From assembly GCF_030818905.1 (NCBI RefSeq), contig NZ_JAUTAZ010000001.1, forward strand, positions 1,860,001 to 1,924,000: a DNA stretch of 64,000 nt, in the 5' to 3' direction. Source of the stretch: Microbacterium sp. SORGH_AS_0888. GTDB taxonomy: Bacteria; Actinomycetota; Actinomycetes; Actinomycetales; Microbacteriaceae. The translations under genes and the position numbers were made by a program. Of this stretch, positions 15,994 through 24,698 are shown piece after piece (positions within the stretch are counted from its first letter, which is position 1; every line of letters begins with the position of its first letter). The notes beneath the pieces were generated by a model that saw only the letters and a list, made by a program, of their open reading frames with translations, searched no databases and was not told where the DNA came from.

Positions 15994-17403
15994 TCAGAAG
16001 GGGAACTCTTCCGGCGGGTCGGCGTCTTGCGGGTTCTCCGGTGAGCTGTCGGGGGTGAAGGCGGGGATGTGGCGTTCGGGGTGGACGGTGTAGGTCCGGC
16101 CGGTGGGTGAGGTCCACTCGATCGCGCCGGGTCGGTCAGGGTGTTGTCGTACGCGCCATCCGCCGTGGTGCTTGAGGGTGTGATGGCCGGTGCACAGCGG
16201 CGCGTGGTTGTTCAGTGTGGTCTGGCCGCCGTCGGCCCAGGGCACGGTGTGGTCGATCTCGCAGCGGGAGGCGGGGACGCGGCATCCGGGGGCCATGCAC
16301 CGGTCGGCGCGCCATTGCACGAGCCGGCGCAGGGGCTCGGGTGGCCGGTACCGGGTGCGGCCGACGGAGAGGACGATGCCGGTCTCCGGGTGGGTGAGGA
16401 TGCGAGTCCATTCGCGCTGTCCGCCGCAGAGCTCTCGTGCCCGGTCGATCGGGATGGGGCCTATTCCTTCCACGGTCGCGGGGGCTTTTCGTGCGTCGGT
16501 GTCGTGGAGGAGGGCGAGGGCGGGGACGGTGACCATCACGGTGGGGCGGATGCCGCTCTCGGCCGGCGTGAGGTGACCGGTCGCACCGTCCATGAGGAGG
16601 TCGCAGAACACGTCGGCGCGGGTCTGGTCGAGGGTGCGGGTCTCCTCTTCGGCTGCGGTGAGGCGTTTCGCGATGGCGGTGACCCGCCCGTGGATGGCGT
16701 GCGCCTCGACCGCGGGGACCAGCGCACCGATGAGCGCCATGCCGTCTTCAGCGGGTTCGACGAACACCCGTCTGCGGGTCGCGGCCTCACGGTAGCGTTC
16801 GAGGAGGGTCTGGGCCTTGACGGTCTCGGCGAGGGCGTTCAGCCGGCGCCGGAACGTGCCGTAGGGCAGCTCTTCCGCCCAACGCACGGCTTTCTCGGCG
16901 ACCTCCTCGCGGCGTTCCTCGGGCACGTCGTCGACGACGTCGACCAGCGCCTGCACGTGCCGTTCGGTCGTGCGGGCGCCCGCCAGCGACGCCCACACCG
17001 CCGGGTACCGCTCCACGACCGCGCACGCGACCCGGATCAGCGCGGCCGCGGCGGTCTCGGTCATCCGCAGCGCGGCCGCGAGCTCGAGCCGCACGGAACG
17101 CTCCGCGATCTCGGAGACCGCCCCGTAGCGCGCCGGGACCCCGCGCAGCGCCTCGCGGTGCATCCGCTCGACGCGGAGCAGACGCTGCGCCGCGAACACC
17201 GCCATCATCGTCTCGGCCTCGAGGACCTCTCCCAGCGCGTCGGGCCCCGCATCCCAGTCGGCGGGCAACACGTCATCGACGCATGCGCCGCCGAAGAGCT
17301 CGTCGTCGGAGGGCTCGCCGTCGAACCGCTCGAGGAACGCCACCGGGTCGACCGCATCGACCGGACACGCGTCGACATCCTGCACATCGACGGCATCGTC
17401 CAT
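15994..17403 (-). CDS. DUF222 domain-containing HNH endonuclease-like protein
   Basis: A 469-residue protein with a long helical DUF222 region (about 60-330) and a C-terminal HNH module: C-x4-C around CMAPGCRV, CEIDHTVPWADGG, then NHAPLCTGHH. Proteins of this family occur in many copies in actinobacterial genomes; their role is not established. ATG 17403 is preferred because TATATA lies six bases upstream, the arrangement of a leaderless transcript; ATG 17430 is possible. It is a single leftward gene next to the broken hydrolase. Confidence 0.85.
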   Translation of the reverse strand: MDDAVDVQDVDACPVDAVDPVAFLERFDGEPSDDELFGGACVDDVLPADWDAGPDALGEVLEAETMMAVFAAQRLLRVERMHREALRGVPARYGAVSEIAERSVRLELAAALRMTETAAAALIRVACAVVERYPAVWASLAGARTTERHVQALVDVVDDVPEERREEVAEKAVRWAEELPYGTFRRRLNALAETVKAQTLLERYREAATRRRVFVEPAEDGMALIGALVPAVEAHAIHGRVTAIAKRLTAAEEETRTLDQTRADVFCDLLMDGATGHLTPAESGIRPTVMVTVPALALLHDTDARKAPATVEGIGPIPIDRARELCGGQREWTRILTHPETGIVLSVGRTRYRPPEPLRRLVQWRADRCMAPGCRVPASRCEIDHTVPWADGGQTTLNNHAPLCTGHHTLKHHGGWRVRQHPDRPGAIEWTSPTGRTYTVHPERHIPAFTPDSSPENPQDADPPEEFPF

Positions 17404-17548
17404 GCGTTCTATATAAAGCCCGATCGACATGCACACATCGTAGAACACAACACCGACATCGAGTCGGGCGCGGACCGGACCGCGTCGACGCCTCACCCAT
17501 CCGCGAATCCCGGCCCGCGGGGCCTCCGGGGAGGGCTAGGGTGAGCCC

Positions 17549-18412
17549 ATGCGCACAGGTCTTCATATCTGGAACTACACGGTCGCCGACGGTGCCGCGA
17601 TCCCCACCGTGCTCGAAGAGAGCGCCCGCATCGCCGAGGACGGCGGCATCGACCAGCTGACGGTCATGGACCACTGGTTCCAGATGGAGGCGATGGGCGA
17701 CCCCGCAGAGCCCATGCTCGAGGCGTACACGACCCTCGGCTTCCTCGCCTCGGTCACCTCCCGCATCCGCCTCGCGCCGCTGGTGACCGGCGTCACCTAC
17801 CGGCATCCGGGCCTGCTCGCGAAGACCGTCACCACTCTCGACGTCCTGAGCCGCGGCCGTGCCGTGCTCGGCATCGGCGCCGCCTGGTACGAGCGCGAGC
17901 ACCACGCCCTCGGCGTCCCCTACCCCGCGCTGAAGGAACGCTTCGAACGTCTCGAGGAGGCACTGCAGATCGCACTGCAGATGTGGAGCACGAACGACGG
18001 CGCCTACGAGGGCGCGCACTACCGGCTCGCCGAGACGCTCAACAGCCCGCCGGCGACCAGCCGCCCGCATCCGCCGATCATGATCGGCGGCAAAGGGGAG
18101 AAGAAGACGCTGCGACTCGCGGCCCAGTATGCGCAGATCGTGAACCTCACCACCTCCGATCCCGACCAGGTCGTGCATCTGCTCGAGGTCCTGCGGCGGC
18201 ACTGCGACGACGTCGGGACGGACTACGACGCGATCGAGAAGCAGGTCATGGCGAACGGGCTCGACCGGAGCGCACCGGACTTCCTGCCGACGATGCAGCG
18301 GCTCGGGGACGCCGGCGTGCAGCTCGCGGTGTTCGGCGTGCGGCCGCAGACGCAGCGCGAGACGGCGGAGGAGATCGTCCGCGACGTGGTCCCGGCGCTC
18401 GCAGCCCTCTAG
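17549..18412 (+). CDS. LLM-class (F420-dependent) oxidoreductase
   Basis: A 287-residue luciferase-like TIM-barrel flavin/F420 enzyme. Family landmarks are VMDHWFQ, the RIRLAPLVTGVTYRHPGLLAKTV segment (strand plus non-prolyl turn), VLGIGAAWYEREH and HPPIMIGGKG. The sequence is closest in style to F420-dependent members; the substrate is unknown. TAGGGT sits six bases before the ATG, so the mRNA is probably leaderless; no ribosome site is visible. It stands alone, with a 278-base gap before the convergent methyltransferase. Confidence 0.83.
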   Translation: MRTGLHIWNYTVADGAAIPTVLEESARIAEDGGIDQLTVMDHWFQMEAMGDPAEPMLEAYTTLGFLASVTSRIRLAPLVTGVTYRHPGLLAKTVTTLDVLSRGRAVLGIGAAWYEREHHALGVPYPALKERFERLEEALQIALQMWSTNDGAYEGAHYRLAETLNSPPATSRPHPPIMIGGKGEKKTLRLAAQYAQIVNLTTSDPDQVVHLLEVLRRHCDDVGTDYDAIEKQVMANGLDRSAPDFLPTMQRLGDAGVQLAVFGVRPQTQRETAEEIVRDVVPALAAL

Positions 18413-18458
18413 CCGTTCCTGGCGACACCACGACCCGGCCGCCCGCGCCCACGGGGAT

Positions 18459-18486
18459 CCACGAGAGGACGACCACGAGAGGACGA
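18459..18486. repeat. Two tandem 14-base copies in a convergent gap
   Basis: CCACGAGAGGACGA is repeated twice in tandem (18459-18472, 18473-18486). It is the only clear structure in the 18413-18690 gap between two convergent genes; I see no reading frame with family similarity and no obvious RNA there. Confidence 0.5.
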
Positions 18487-18690
18487 CGGAGCCGGGCGTC
18501 ATGGTCGGTGGCCGGGATCCCGGACGATCAGGAGCGCCGAAGGGAGGCGCCCGGCCGCGAGCGGCGCCGGCACGAGGGCGATCCCCGCGTGTTCTCGAGC
18601 CAGGACGAGCGCGCGAAGCACGCGACCCGCGACGCGAGTCCGAGCGGCGAGAACCCCACGGTCGGCGGCGTAGCCGCTCGCGCCACCTCC

Positions 18691-19485
18691 CTACGGCACG
18701 CGACAGATCAGCTCACCGTGCAGGAGCGTGAACCACGCGTCGTCGTCCGCCGCCCAGGTGCGCCAGCCCGCGGAGACCGCGTCGAGCTCGGCCGGGGTCG
18801 CGAGACCGGTGTCGACCAGCTGCCGTGCGATCGCGGAGTCGACGATGCGGTCGGCCCACATCCCGCCCCACCACGCTCGGGTGTCCTCGGTCGCGTAGCA
18901 CCAGGTGCTCGAGGTGGCGACGACATCCCTCAGCCCCGCCGCATGCGCCCACGACAGCAGTCGGCGGCCCGCGTCGGGCTCGCCGCCGTTGGCTCGCGCC
19001 GCCGTGCGGTACAGGTCGATCCAGGTGTCGAGCTCGGGCAGCAGCGGCCACCAGGCGAACGCGCCGTAGTCGCTGTCGCGCACGGCAACGATGCCGCCGG
19101 GGGCCGTGACACGGGCCAGCTCGCGCAGCGCCCGCACCGGGTCCGCGACGTGCTGCAGCACCTGGTGCGCATGCACGACGTCGAACGTGTCGTCGTCGAA
19201 CGGCAGGGCGTGGATGTCGGCGACCCGGAAGTCGATGTTCGACACCCCGCGCTCGGCCGCGGCGGCACGGGACAGCTGCAGCTCGTCCTCGCCGACCTCG
19301 GTCGCGGTCACCTCGGCCACGAGTCCGGCGAAGTCGACCGTGATCGTGCCGGGGCCCGCGCCGACGTCGAGGAGCCGGTCCGTCGCACGCAGGTGCGGGA
19401 GCAGGTAGGCGGCGGAGTTCTCGGCGGTGCGCGAGCGGTGCGAGCGCAGGACGGACTCGTGATGGCCGTGGGTGTAGGACGCCAT
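18691..19485 (-). CDS. SAM-dependent methyltransferase (UbiE/Methyltransf_11 type)
   Basis: A 264-residue class I methyltransferase. SAM-binding motif I is LLDVGAGPGTI (near residue 40), then DIHALPFDDDTFDVV and HVADPVRALRELARVTAPGG. The C-terminus carries a WWGGMWADRI segment seen in small-molecule methyltransferases. ATG 19485 has GGAGG seven bases upstream. It is divergent from an XRE regulator with two palindromes between them, an arrangement suggesting the regulator controls it. The substrate is unknown. Confidence 0.87.
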   Translation of the reverse strand: MASYTHGHHESVLRSHRSRTAENSAAYLLPHLRATDRLLDVGAGPGTITVDFAGLVAEVTATEVGEDELQLSRAAAAERGVSNIDFRVADIHALPFDDDTFDVVHAHQVLQHVADPVRALRELARVTAPGGIVAVRDSDYGAFAWWPLLPELDTWIDLYRTAARANGGEPDAGRRLLSWAHAAGLRDVVATSSTWCYATEDTRAWWGGMWADRIVDSAIARQLVDTGLATPAELDAVSAGWRTWAADDDAWFTLLHGELICRVP

Positions 19486-19510
19486 GGGGTTCCTCCGGGT
19501 GGTGACGGTT

Positions 19511-19559
19511 CGCTCCCAGTCTGGGAGCGGAAGCACCGGCGCAGAAGACCGTAGTCTTC
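19511..19559. promoter_or_regulatory. Two palindromes in the divergent methyltransferase/regulator promoter
   Basis: CGCTCCCAG-T-CTGGGAGCG (19511-19529) and GAAGAC-CGTA-GTCTTC (19544-19559) are perfect inverted repeats in the 118-base divergent region. Either could be the operator of the XRE-type protein encoded at 19604. The second lies near the expected -10/-35 region of that regulator, which would fit autoregulation. Confidence 0.5.
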
Positions 19560-19603
19560 CTAGGAGCCGCACACCCACCCGATCAGCGCTGAGGAGGCCG
19601 CCC

Positions 19604-20437
19604 ATGGCGCACGAGCTCGGAGACTTCCTCCGCGCACGGCGCACGGATGCCGCGCTCTCGCCCGAGAGCGGAGTCGCCCGCCGCCGCATCCGGGGTCTGC
19701 GCCGCGAGGAGGTGGCGACAGCGGCCGGCATCAGCGTGGACTACTACACCCGGCTCGAGCAGGGACGCGAGACGCATCCGAGCGACGCGGTGCTGGATGC
19801 CCTCGCGCGCACGCTGCGGCTGGCTCCCGACGCTCGTGAGCACCTGTTCCGGCTGCGCGGGACGGCGATGTCGCGACCCGCTCCATCCCCCGATGACACC
19901 CTCGTCGAGCGGATGGCGGCGCTCGTGGACGCGGTGCGCCCGAATCCCGCCTATGTGCTCGACCGGCTGAGCACGATGGTCGCCGTGAACCCCGAGGGCC
20001 TGGCCCTCTACGCGGGCTTCGCGGCGCTGCCGCCCGGCGAGCGCAACACGTGCCGCTACCTGCTGACCGACCCGCGCGCCCGCGAGGTGTTCGTCGAGTG
20101 GGAGGAGCTGGCGCGGGGAGCGGTCGCGCAGCTGCGGGCGGCGAACGCGGACGACCTCCACGATCCGTCGCTCGAGGCGCTCGTGGCCGAGCTCGGTGCC
20201 CGCAGCCCGCTGTTCGCCGAGTGGTGGAGCGATCACCTCGTCGAGCGTCGCCGCGCCTCGGCCACGCACATCCGGACCGCGGCGGACGGCACCGTCGCCC
20301 GCCGCTACGAGGTGCTCCGCATCCCGGACGAGGAGCTGCGCATGACCCTGTGGCTCCCCCCTCCGAGCAGCACTGACGGACGCCGTTGCGCGACGCCGTC
20401 GTGCGCGGGTCCGCCGAGCAGCATGTCCCAGTTCTGA
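19604..20437 (+). CDS. XRE-family regulator with MmyB-like ligand domain
   Basis: A 277-residue regulator. The N-terminal helix-turn-helix reads RGLRREEVATAAGISVDYYTRLEQG across residues 30-55, given here as its two helices. The MmyB-type PAS-like domain follows, with NPAYVLDRLSTMVAVNP and the FVEWEELARGAVAQLR helix. GAGGAGG lies upstream of ATG 19604. The family usually represses a divergent oxidoreductase or transferase; here the neighbour is the methyltransferase. The last 20 residues do not resemble the family, and the final MSQF plus stop come from the palindromic repeat at 20422, suggesting that the 3' end was altered by it. Confidence 0.85.
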   Translation: MAHELGDFLRARRTDAALSPESGVARRRIRGLRREEVATAAGISVDYYTRLEQGRETHPSDAVLDALARTLRLAPDAREHLFRLRGTAMSRPAPSPDDTLVERMAALVDAVRPNPAYVLDRLSTMVAVNPEGLALYAGFAALPPGERNTCRYLLTDPRAREVFVEWEELARGAVAQLRAANADDLHDPSLEALVAELGARSPLFAEWWSDHLVERRRASATHIRTAADGTVARRYEVLRIPDEELRMTLWLPPPSSTDGRRCATPSCAGPPSSMSQF

Positions 20438-20476
20438 CCGCTCGCGCGCCCCTCAAGCGGCACAAACTGGGACATG
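20422..20476. repeat. Short member of the CATGTCCCA palindromic repeat family
   Basis: A hairpin with 12-base perfect outer arms CATGTCCCAGTT (20422-20433) and AACTGGGACATG (20465-20476) plus an inner CCGCT/AGCGG stem. It lies at the meeting point of two convergent genes and contains the stop codon of the upstream regulator. It shares the outer arms with the 76-base elements at 56061 and 59340. Confidence 0.75.
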
Positions 20477-20545
20477 GGTCCATCGGCGGGGCGAGGGGAA
20501 GGCCCCGCCCGCGTGAGCGGACGGGGCCTTCGGCGGCGGGGAGGC

Positions 20546-21814
20546 TCAGAAGCCGGGGCCCCGGCCTCCGGGCGCGACGTACATCGTCGCGAGGTCCTTC
20601 AGGCTCCCCGGCGCGGCCGGGTCGTAGCTGAAGATCGCCGAGGTGTCCGGCTGCATCCGCTCGTCGACCGGACCATAGGTCATGTCGCCGTTCAGGCCCA
20701 TGTAGCTCACCTTGTCGAGTGCGGTCATGGCCGCCATGATGCCGGTGCCGGACAGGTCGCCGAGCGAGACCGCCTTCTCGAGGATCGTCGCAGCGGTCAT
20801 GGCCTGCATGAACCCGTAGACGTTCTGCATCGTGGGGGTCTTGCCGAGCTGCGTGTTCAACAGGGCCATCCCCTCGATCGAGGTGTCGTCGAGGTTGCCG
20901 CCGAGGCCCGTGATGACGAAATGGTCCTTCAGGTATCCGGCGATGTCGGTGTCCTTGAACGACTGCGCGATCGCGAAGAACTCGGCCTCCCAGATCGGCG
21001 CGTAGTCGAGCTGCGTCGCCGCAGCGACGAGGTTCGGCACGTTGTTCGTCGCCCCGCCGAACACGACGGCGGCGCAGTTCGCGTTCTTCAGCGTCTGCAC
21101 CTGCGCGGTGAAGGCCGTGTCGGTGGGCGCGAACTCGGTCTTCGGGCCGAGCGTGAAGCCGAGCTGCTTGGCCGCGTACTCCAACGCGGTCTGCCGCGCC
21201 TCGCCCGACTGGTCGGCCTGGATCATCGAGCACACGACGGAGCTCCGGGTGATCTGCCCCTTCTCGAACATGTAGGACAGCGCGTTCCAGACGTTCGACT
21301 GGTACGAGGTGAACGTCATGCCGAGGTTCGCGTTCTGTGTGAAGCGCGAGCTCTGGGTCGAGGGGAGCGCGACGGCTTCGTTCTGCTGGAGGAGCGGGAT
21401 GAGCGCCTCGGTGGAGGCGTCGCCGAGCACACCGCTGAGCATGACCACGTCGCCCTTGATGCGCTGGTACTCCTGGACCGCGAGCTGCGGGTTGTACTGG
21501 TTGTCGGCGGTGACGACCTTGACGGGGTACTTCCCGGCGATGCCGCCCGTGGCGTTGACGTAGTCCCAGTACGCCTGCTGTCCGGCGACCTGCTCGTTCG
21601 ACGACGGCGCGAGCGGGCCGGAGAGCGCGGTCATCTGACCGACGTGGATCGTGCCGTCCGACAGGTCGAAGCCGGGGACAGAGGCGAGCGCCGCCGCCGA
21701 TCCGGACGCGGAGCCGTCGGGCGCCGTCTGCACGGCGCAGGATGTCAGCAGCAGCGCTGCGGCCGCCATCCCGACCGTGCCGATGATGCGTGTGTTCACT
21801 GGCTGTCCTCTCAT
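20546..21814 (-). CDS. Branched-chain-amino-acid-type ABC substrate-binding lipoprotein
   Basis: A 422-residue periplasmic-binding-protein type 1 lipoprotein. The signal peptide ends in the lipobox LLTSC near residue 25, followed by a Ser/Ala linker, then IHVGQMTALSGPLA, the typical LivK-type opening. ATG 21814 overlaps the permease stop in an ATGA; a GTG at 21799 with AGAGGA six bases upstream is an equally good start. It is the last gene of the leftward livF-G-H-M-binding protein operon. Such systems also import aromatic acids, amides and urea, so the name does not fix the ligand. Confidence 0.9.
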   Translation of the reverse strand: MRGQPVNTRIIGTVGMAAAALLLTSCAVQTAPDGSASGSAAALASVPGFDLSDGTIHVGQMTALSGPLAPSSNEQVAGQQAYWDYVNATGGIAGKYPVKVVTADNQYNPQLAVQEYQRIKGDVVMLSGVLGDASTEALIPLLQQNEAVALPSTQSSRFTQNANLGMTFTSYQSNVWNALSYMFEKGQITRSSVVCSMIQADQSGEARQTALEYAAKQLGFTLGPKTEFAPTDTAFTAQVQTLKNANCAAVVFGGATNNVPNLVAAATQLDYAPIWEAEFFAIAQSFKDTDIAGYLKDHFVITGLGGNLDDTSIEGMALLNTQLGKTPTMQNVYGFMQAMTAATILEKAVSLGDLSGTGIMAAMTALDKVSYMGLNGDMTYGPVDERMQPDTSAIFSYDPAAPGSLKDLATMYVAPGGRGPGF

Positions 21815-22962
21815 GTGTGGGCCGCCCCCGGTGCGGAGGGCGTCTCCGTCGCGGCAGCCGCGGCGGGAGTCTGGGCCGGCCCCCGGGGGCGGCGGCGGAT
21901 GCGGAAGAAGGAGATGAGGCCGCCGCGGCGGAAGAGGAGGAAGACGACGATGAGGATGCCGTAGACCACCAGCCCGAAGCCGGAGACGCTCAGGCCGCCC
22001 TCGTGACCAGGACGGGAGATGAAGGGCAGGAAGCCGGCGAGCCAGATCGCCGCAACCGGCACGAGGCCGATGAACAGCGCGCCCAGCACAGGACCCCAGA
22101 TGCTCGCGAGCCCTCCGATGACGATGATCGCGACGTACTGGATCGACAGGTCGAGCCCGAAGTTCTCCGGTCGGATGTACTGGAGGAGGACGCCGAGGAG
22201 CCCGCCGCCGAGACCGCCCAGCATGGAGGAGACGACGAAGGCGTTCATCATCGTCGGAAGCCGCCTCACGCCGAGCACCTCGGCGGCGAGATCGTGGTCG
22301 CGGATGGCCTGCATGGCGCGTCCCGAACGGGACCGCACGATGTTGGCGGTGAGCACCAGCACGAGCGCGAGCACGAGCCAGCACAGAAGGAACATCCCCT
22401 GCTCCCGCGTGAAGATGTAGGGCCCGATGCGGAGCTTGGCGAAGTCGAGCGGGCCGATCGCGACCTTCGCCGTGACCGCCGTGCCGTTGAGCCCGCCGGT
22501 CAGCGGGGTGAGGTTTCGTGCCGCATAGATGCCGATGTACACGAGTCCGAGGGAGACGATCGCGAGGTAGGGCCCGCGCAGCCGGAGGGCGAACGGGGCG
22601 ACGACGAGGCCGAGGGCGCCGGCGAACAGCGCCGAGAGCGGCAGCCAGACGAGCAGCGGCAGCCCCCACAGGCCGCCCAGCACCTGAGCGCTGAACGCGC
22701 CCGCTCCGACGAAGAAGGCGTGGCCGAGCGAGATCTGCCCGGCGTAGCCGGTGAGGAGGTTCAGCCCGGTCGCGGCGATCGCCGCGGTCGCGGCCGTCGC
22801 GAGGACCGTGAGCACGTAGGAGTCGGCCGTGCTGAGGGGGATGGTGAAGATCGCGACGAGGAAGAGGATCGCGAGGATCTTCTTGGTCACGGTGTCGAAG
22901 AGGCGCGGCGCCCGGGCGCGGTCGTGGCGAGCCAGCGTGGGCGACGAGGTCGTGGCGGTCAT
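21811..22962 (-). CDS. ABC transporter permease, LivM family
   Basis: A 383-residue inner-membrane permease with about nine to ten hydrophobic segments. The LivM landmarks are GLNLLTGYAGQISLGHAFF (residues about 65-84), the conserved GPYLAIVSLG, and VVSSMLGGLGGGLLG. A basic, proline-rich cytoplasmic tail follows the last segment. Start and stop both overlap the neighbours by four bases. Confidence 0.9.
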   Translation of the reverse strand: MTATTSSPTLARHDRARAPRLFDTVTKKILAILFLVAIFTIPLSTADSYVLTVLATAATAAIAATGLNLLTGYAGQISLGHAFFVGAGAFSAQVLGGLWGLPLLVWLPLSALFAGALGLVVAPFALRLRGPYLAIVSLGLVYIGIYAARNLTPLTGGLNGTAVTAKVAIGPLDFAKLRIGPYIFTREQGMFLLCWLVLALVLVLTANIVRSRSGRAMQAIRDHDLAAEVLGVRRLPTMMNAFVVSSMLGGLGGGLLGVLLQYIRPENFGLDLSIQYVAIIVIGGLASIWGPVLGALFIGLVPVAAIWLAGFLPFISRPGHEGGLSVSGFGLVVYGILIVVFLLFRRGGLISFFRIRRRPRGPAQTPAAAAATETPSAPGAAHT

Positions 22963-23844
22963 GCGCGTCGAATCTCCTTGCGTCCGAAGAGCCCGGCAGG
23001 GCGGATGAGCAGGATCACGAGCATCACGAGGTACGGGACGACCTCGGCGAAGCCCGAGCCCCACTCGGCGGGGACGAGCGTCACCGCGAACTGCTGCACG
23101 ATGCCGATGACGAGACCGCCCACGACCGCGCCCAGCGGCGACTCGAGTCCCCCGAGGATGATGACGGGGAGGGCGAGGAAGGCGTACACCTCGAGACCGG
23201 GCCGGACGCCGCCGCCCACGGTCGTGGAGAGCACGACGCCGCCGAAGGCGCCGAGGGCGCCTGCGATCGCCCAGGAGACGCCGAACACGAACCGCGTGCT
23301 GATGCCCTGGGCCATGGCCGCCTCGCTGTCGATCGCCGTCGCCCGAAGGCTCAGGCCCACACGGGTGAAGCGGAAGAAGACGAAGAACAGGAGCAGCAGG
23401 ACCGCGGTGATCGGGATGAGGGTCGCGTCGCGGGCCGTGATGCCGATGCCGCCGACGCGGATGACCTCCAACGCCCACGGGTCGTCGAGGTTGAGCGAGT
23501 CGCCGGGCCAGATGGCGGTCACGAGGGGGGCCGACGGCGATCGTGATGCCGAAGGTGACCAGCAGGGCGGCGAAGTGGTCGGTCACGCGGTGCACCACGA
23601 ACGCCTCGAGCAGCACGGCGAACAGGGCGACGCAGACCATCGCCAGCACGACCCCGACCCAGAAGCTCATCCCGGCCTGGTGGATGAACGCGTAGGCGAG
23701 ATAGGCGCCCAGCACCACGAAGGACCCCTGGGCGAGGTTGAGGATGCCGCTGGCGCGGGCCACGACGACGAAGCCCAGCGCGAGCACGGCGTAGAGGCAT
23801 CCGAGCGCCGCGCCGGAGACCAGGGTCTGCAGTGCGTCGGTCAT
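22959..23844 (-). pseudogene. ABC transporter permease LivH, split by a one-base frameshift
   Basis: From ATG 23844 the first 110 residues match LivH (TDALQTLVSGAALGCLYAV, ASGILNLAQGSF, ALLVTFGITIAVG). The rest of the protein (TAIWPGDSLNL to FGRKEIRR) is in another frame. The switch coincides with a run of six cytosines on the coding strand (complement of 23525-23530); removing one would give an uninterrupted 294-residue LivH. Start and stop overlaps with livG and livM are intact. Either it is a sequencing error in a homopolymer, a phase-variable tract, or a recent loss that would inactivate the transporter. Confidence 0.85.
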
Positions 23845-24698
23845 CGGACGCCTCCCTTCCGTCGACGGCTGTGTCTGGGGATCCGCAGGGCGATGTTCCC
23901 GGTCTCCGTCGGATCCTCGGGCTCGTCGGAGTCGTCGCCCAGGTACGCGCTGATGACGCGCGGGTCGGCGATCGCGACGGAGGGCGCCTCCACCGTGATG
24001 ACGGTGCCGAAGTCGAGGACGAGGGAGCGGTCGCCGAGCCGGGTCACCATGCCCATGTCGTGCTCGATCATGACGACCGTGAGCCCGAGCTCGCGCTTGG
24101 CGACGAGGATCCACTCCGCCAGCTCGTCGGTCTCCTCGTCGTTCATGCCCGCGGCGGGCTCGTCCAGCAGCAGCAGCGTCGGATCGACGGCGAGCGCACG
24201 GGCCAGCTCGATGCGCTTCTTGATCCCGTAGGGGAGGTCGCGCACGGGCCGCGTGAGGTGGTCGCCCAGCCCCAGCAGGTCGATGAGCGGCTCACAGGCC
24301 TGGCGGGCGAGGCGCTCCTCGCGCCGGGCCCGACCGAACCAGACGGCACCGGTCGCCACGCCCGAGCGCATGAGCCGGTGGCGTCCGAGCACGACGTTGT
24401 CCATGACGTCCATGTCGTCGAAGAGCGCGAGGTTCTGGAAGGTGCGGGCGATCCCGAGCCCGGAGAGGGCCGTGCGATGCTGCGCGAGCAGGTCCACGTC
24501 GCCGAAGCGCACGGAGCCGCGGGTCGGGCGGTAGATCCGGCTCAGCACGTTCAGCAGCGACGTCTTGCCCGCGCCGTTGGGGCCGATCACGGTGAAGAAC
24601 TCGTCCCGTCGGACCGCGAAGGAGACGCCGCGCAGGATCTGGAGCCCCCCGATGGCGAGCTCCACGTCCTGGACCTCGAGCAGCGTGTCGCCGGTCAT
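23841..24698 (-). CDS. ABC transporter ATP-binding protein, LivG family
   Basis: A 285-residue ATPase. Walker A is GPNGAGKTS (near 40-48), the signature region is PYGIKKRIELARAL, which is the LivG-type variant of LSGGQ, Walker B is LLLLDEPAAGMN, and the switch histidine sits in IEHDMG. The C-terminal tail of about 30 residues is acidic then basic. It powers the Liv-type importer. It overlaps livF and livH by four bases on each side. Confidence 0.92.
   Translation of the reverse strand: MTGDTLLEVQDVELAIGGLQILRGVSFAVRRDEFFTVIGPNGAGKTSLLNVLSRIYRPTRGSVRFGDVDLLAQHRTALSGLGIARTFQNLALFDDMDVMDNVVLGRHRLMRSGVATGAVWFGRARREERLARQACEPLIDLLGLGDHLTRPVRDLPYGIKKRIELARALAVDPTLLLLDEPAAGMNDEETDELAEWILVAKRELGLTVVMIEHDMGMVTRLGDRSLVLDFGTVITVEAPSVAIADPRVISAYLGDDSDEPEDPTETGNIALRIPRHSRRRKGGVR

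Noticed and set aside
15994..17403. HNH protein as a homing endonuclease or mobile element marker
   Set aside because: DUF222-HNH proteins are common dispersed actinobacterial genes; no intron, intein or repeat boundaries are seen here.
17549..18412. LLM-type flavin oxidoreductase as a replacement for MftD
   Set aside because: It belongs to the luciferase-like superfamily, not the FMN alpha-hydroxy-acid dehydrogenases, and lies outside the mft cluster with its own promoter.
18413..18690. Possible small RNA or gene in the convergent gap
   Set aside because: Only a 14-base tandem duplication is visible; no promoter, hairpin or coding signal supports a gene.
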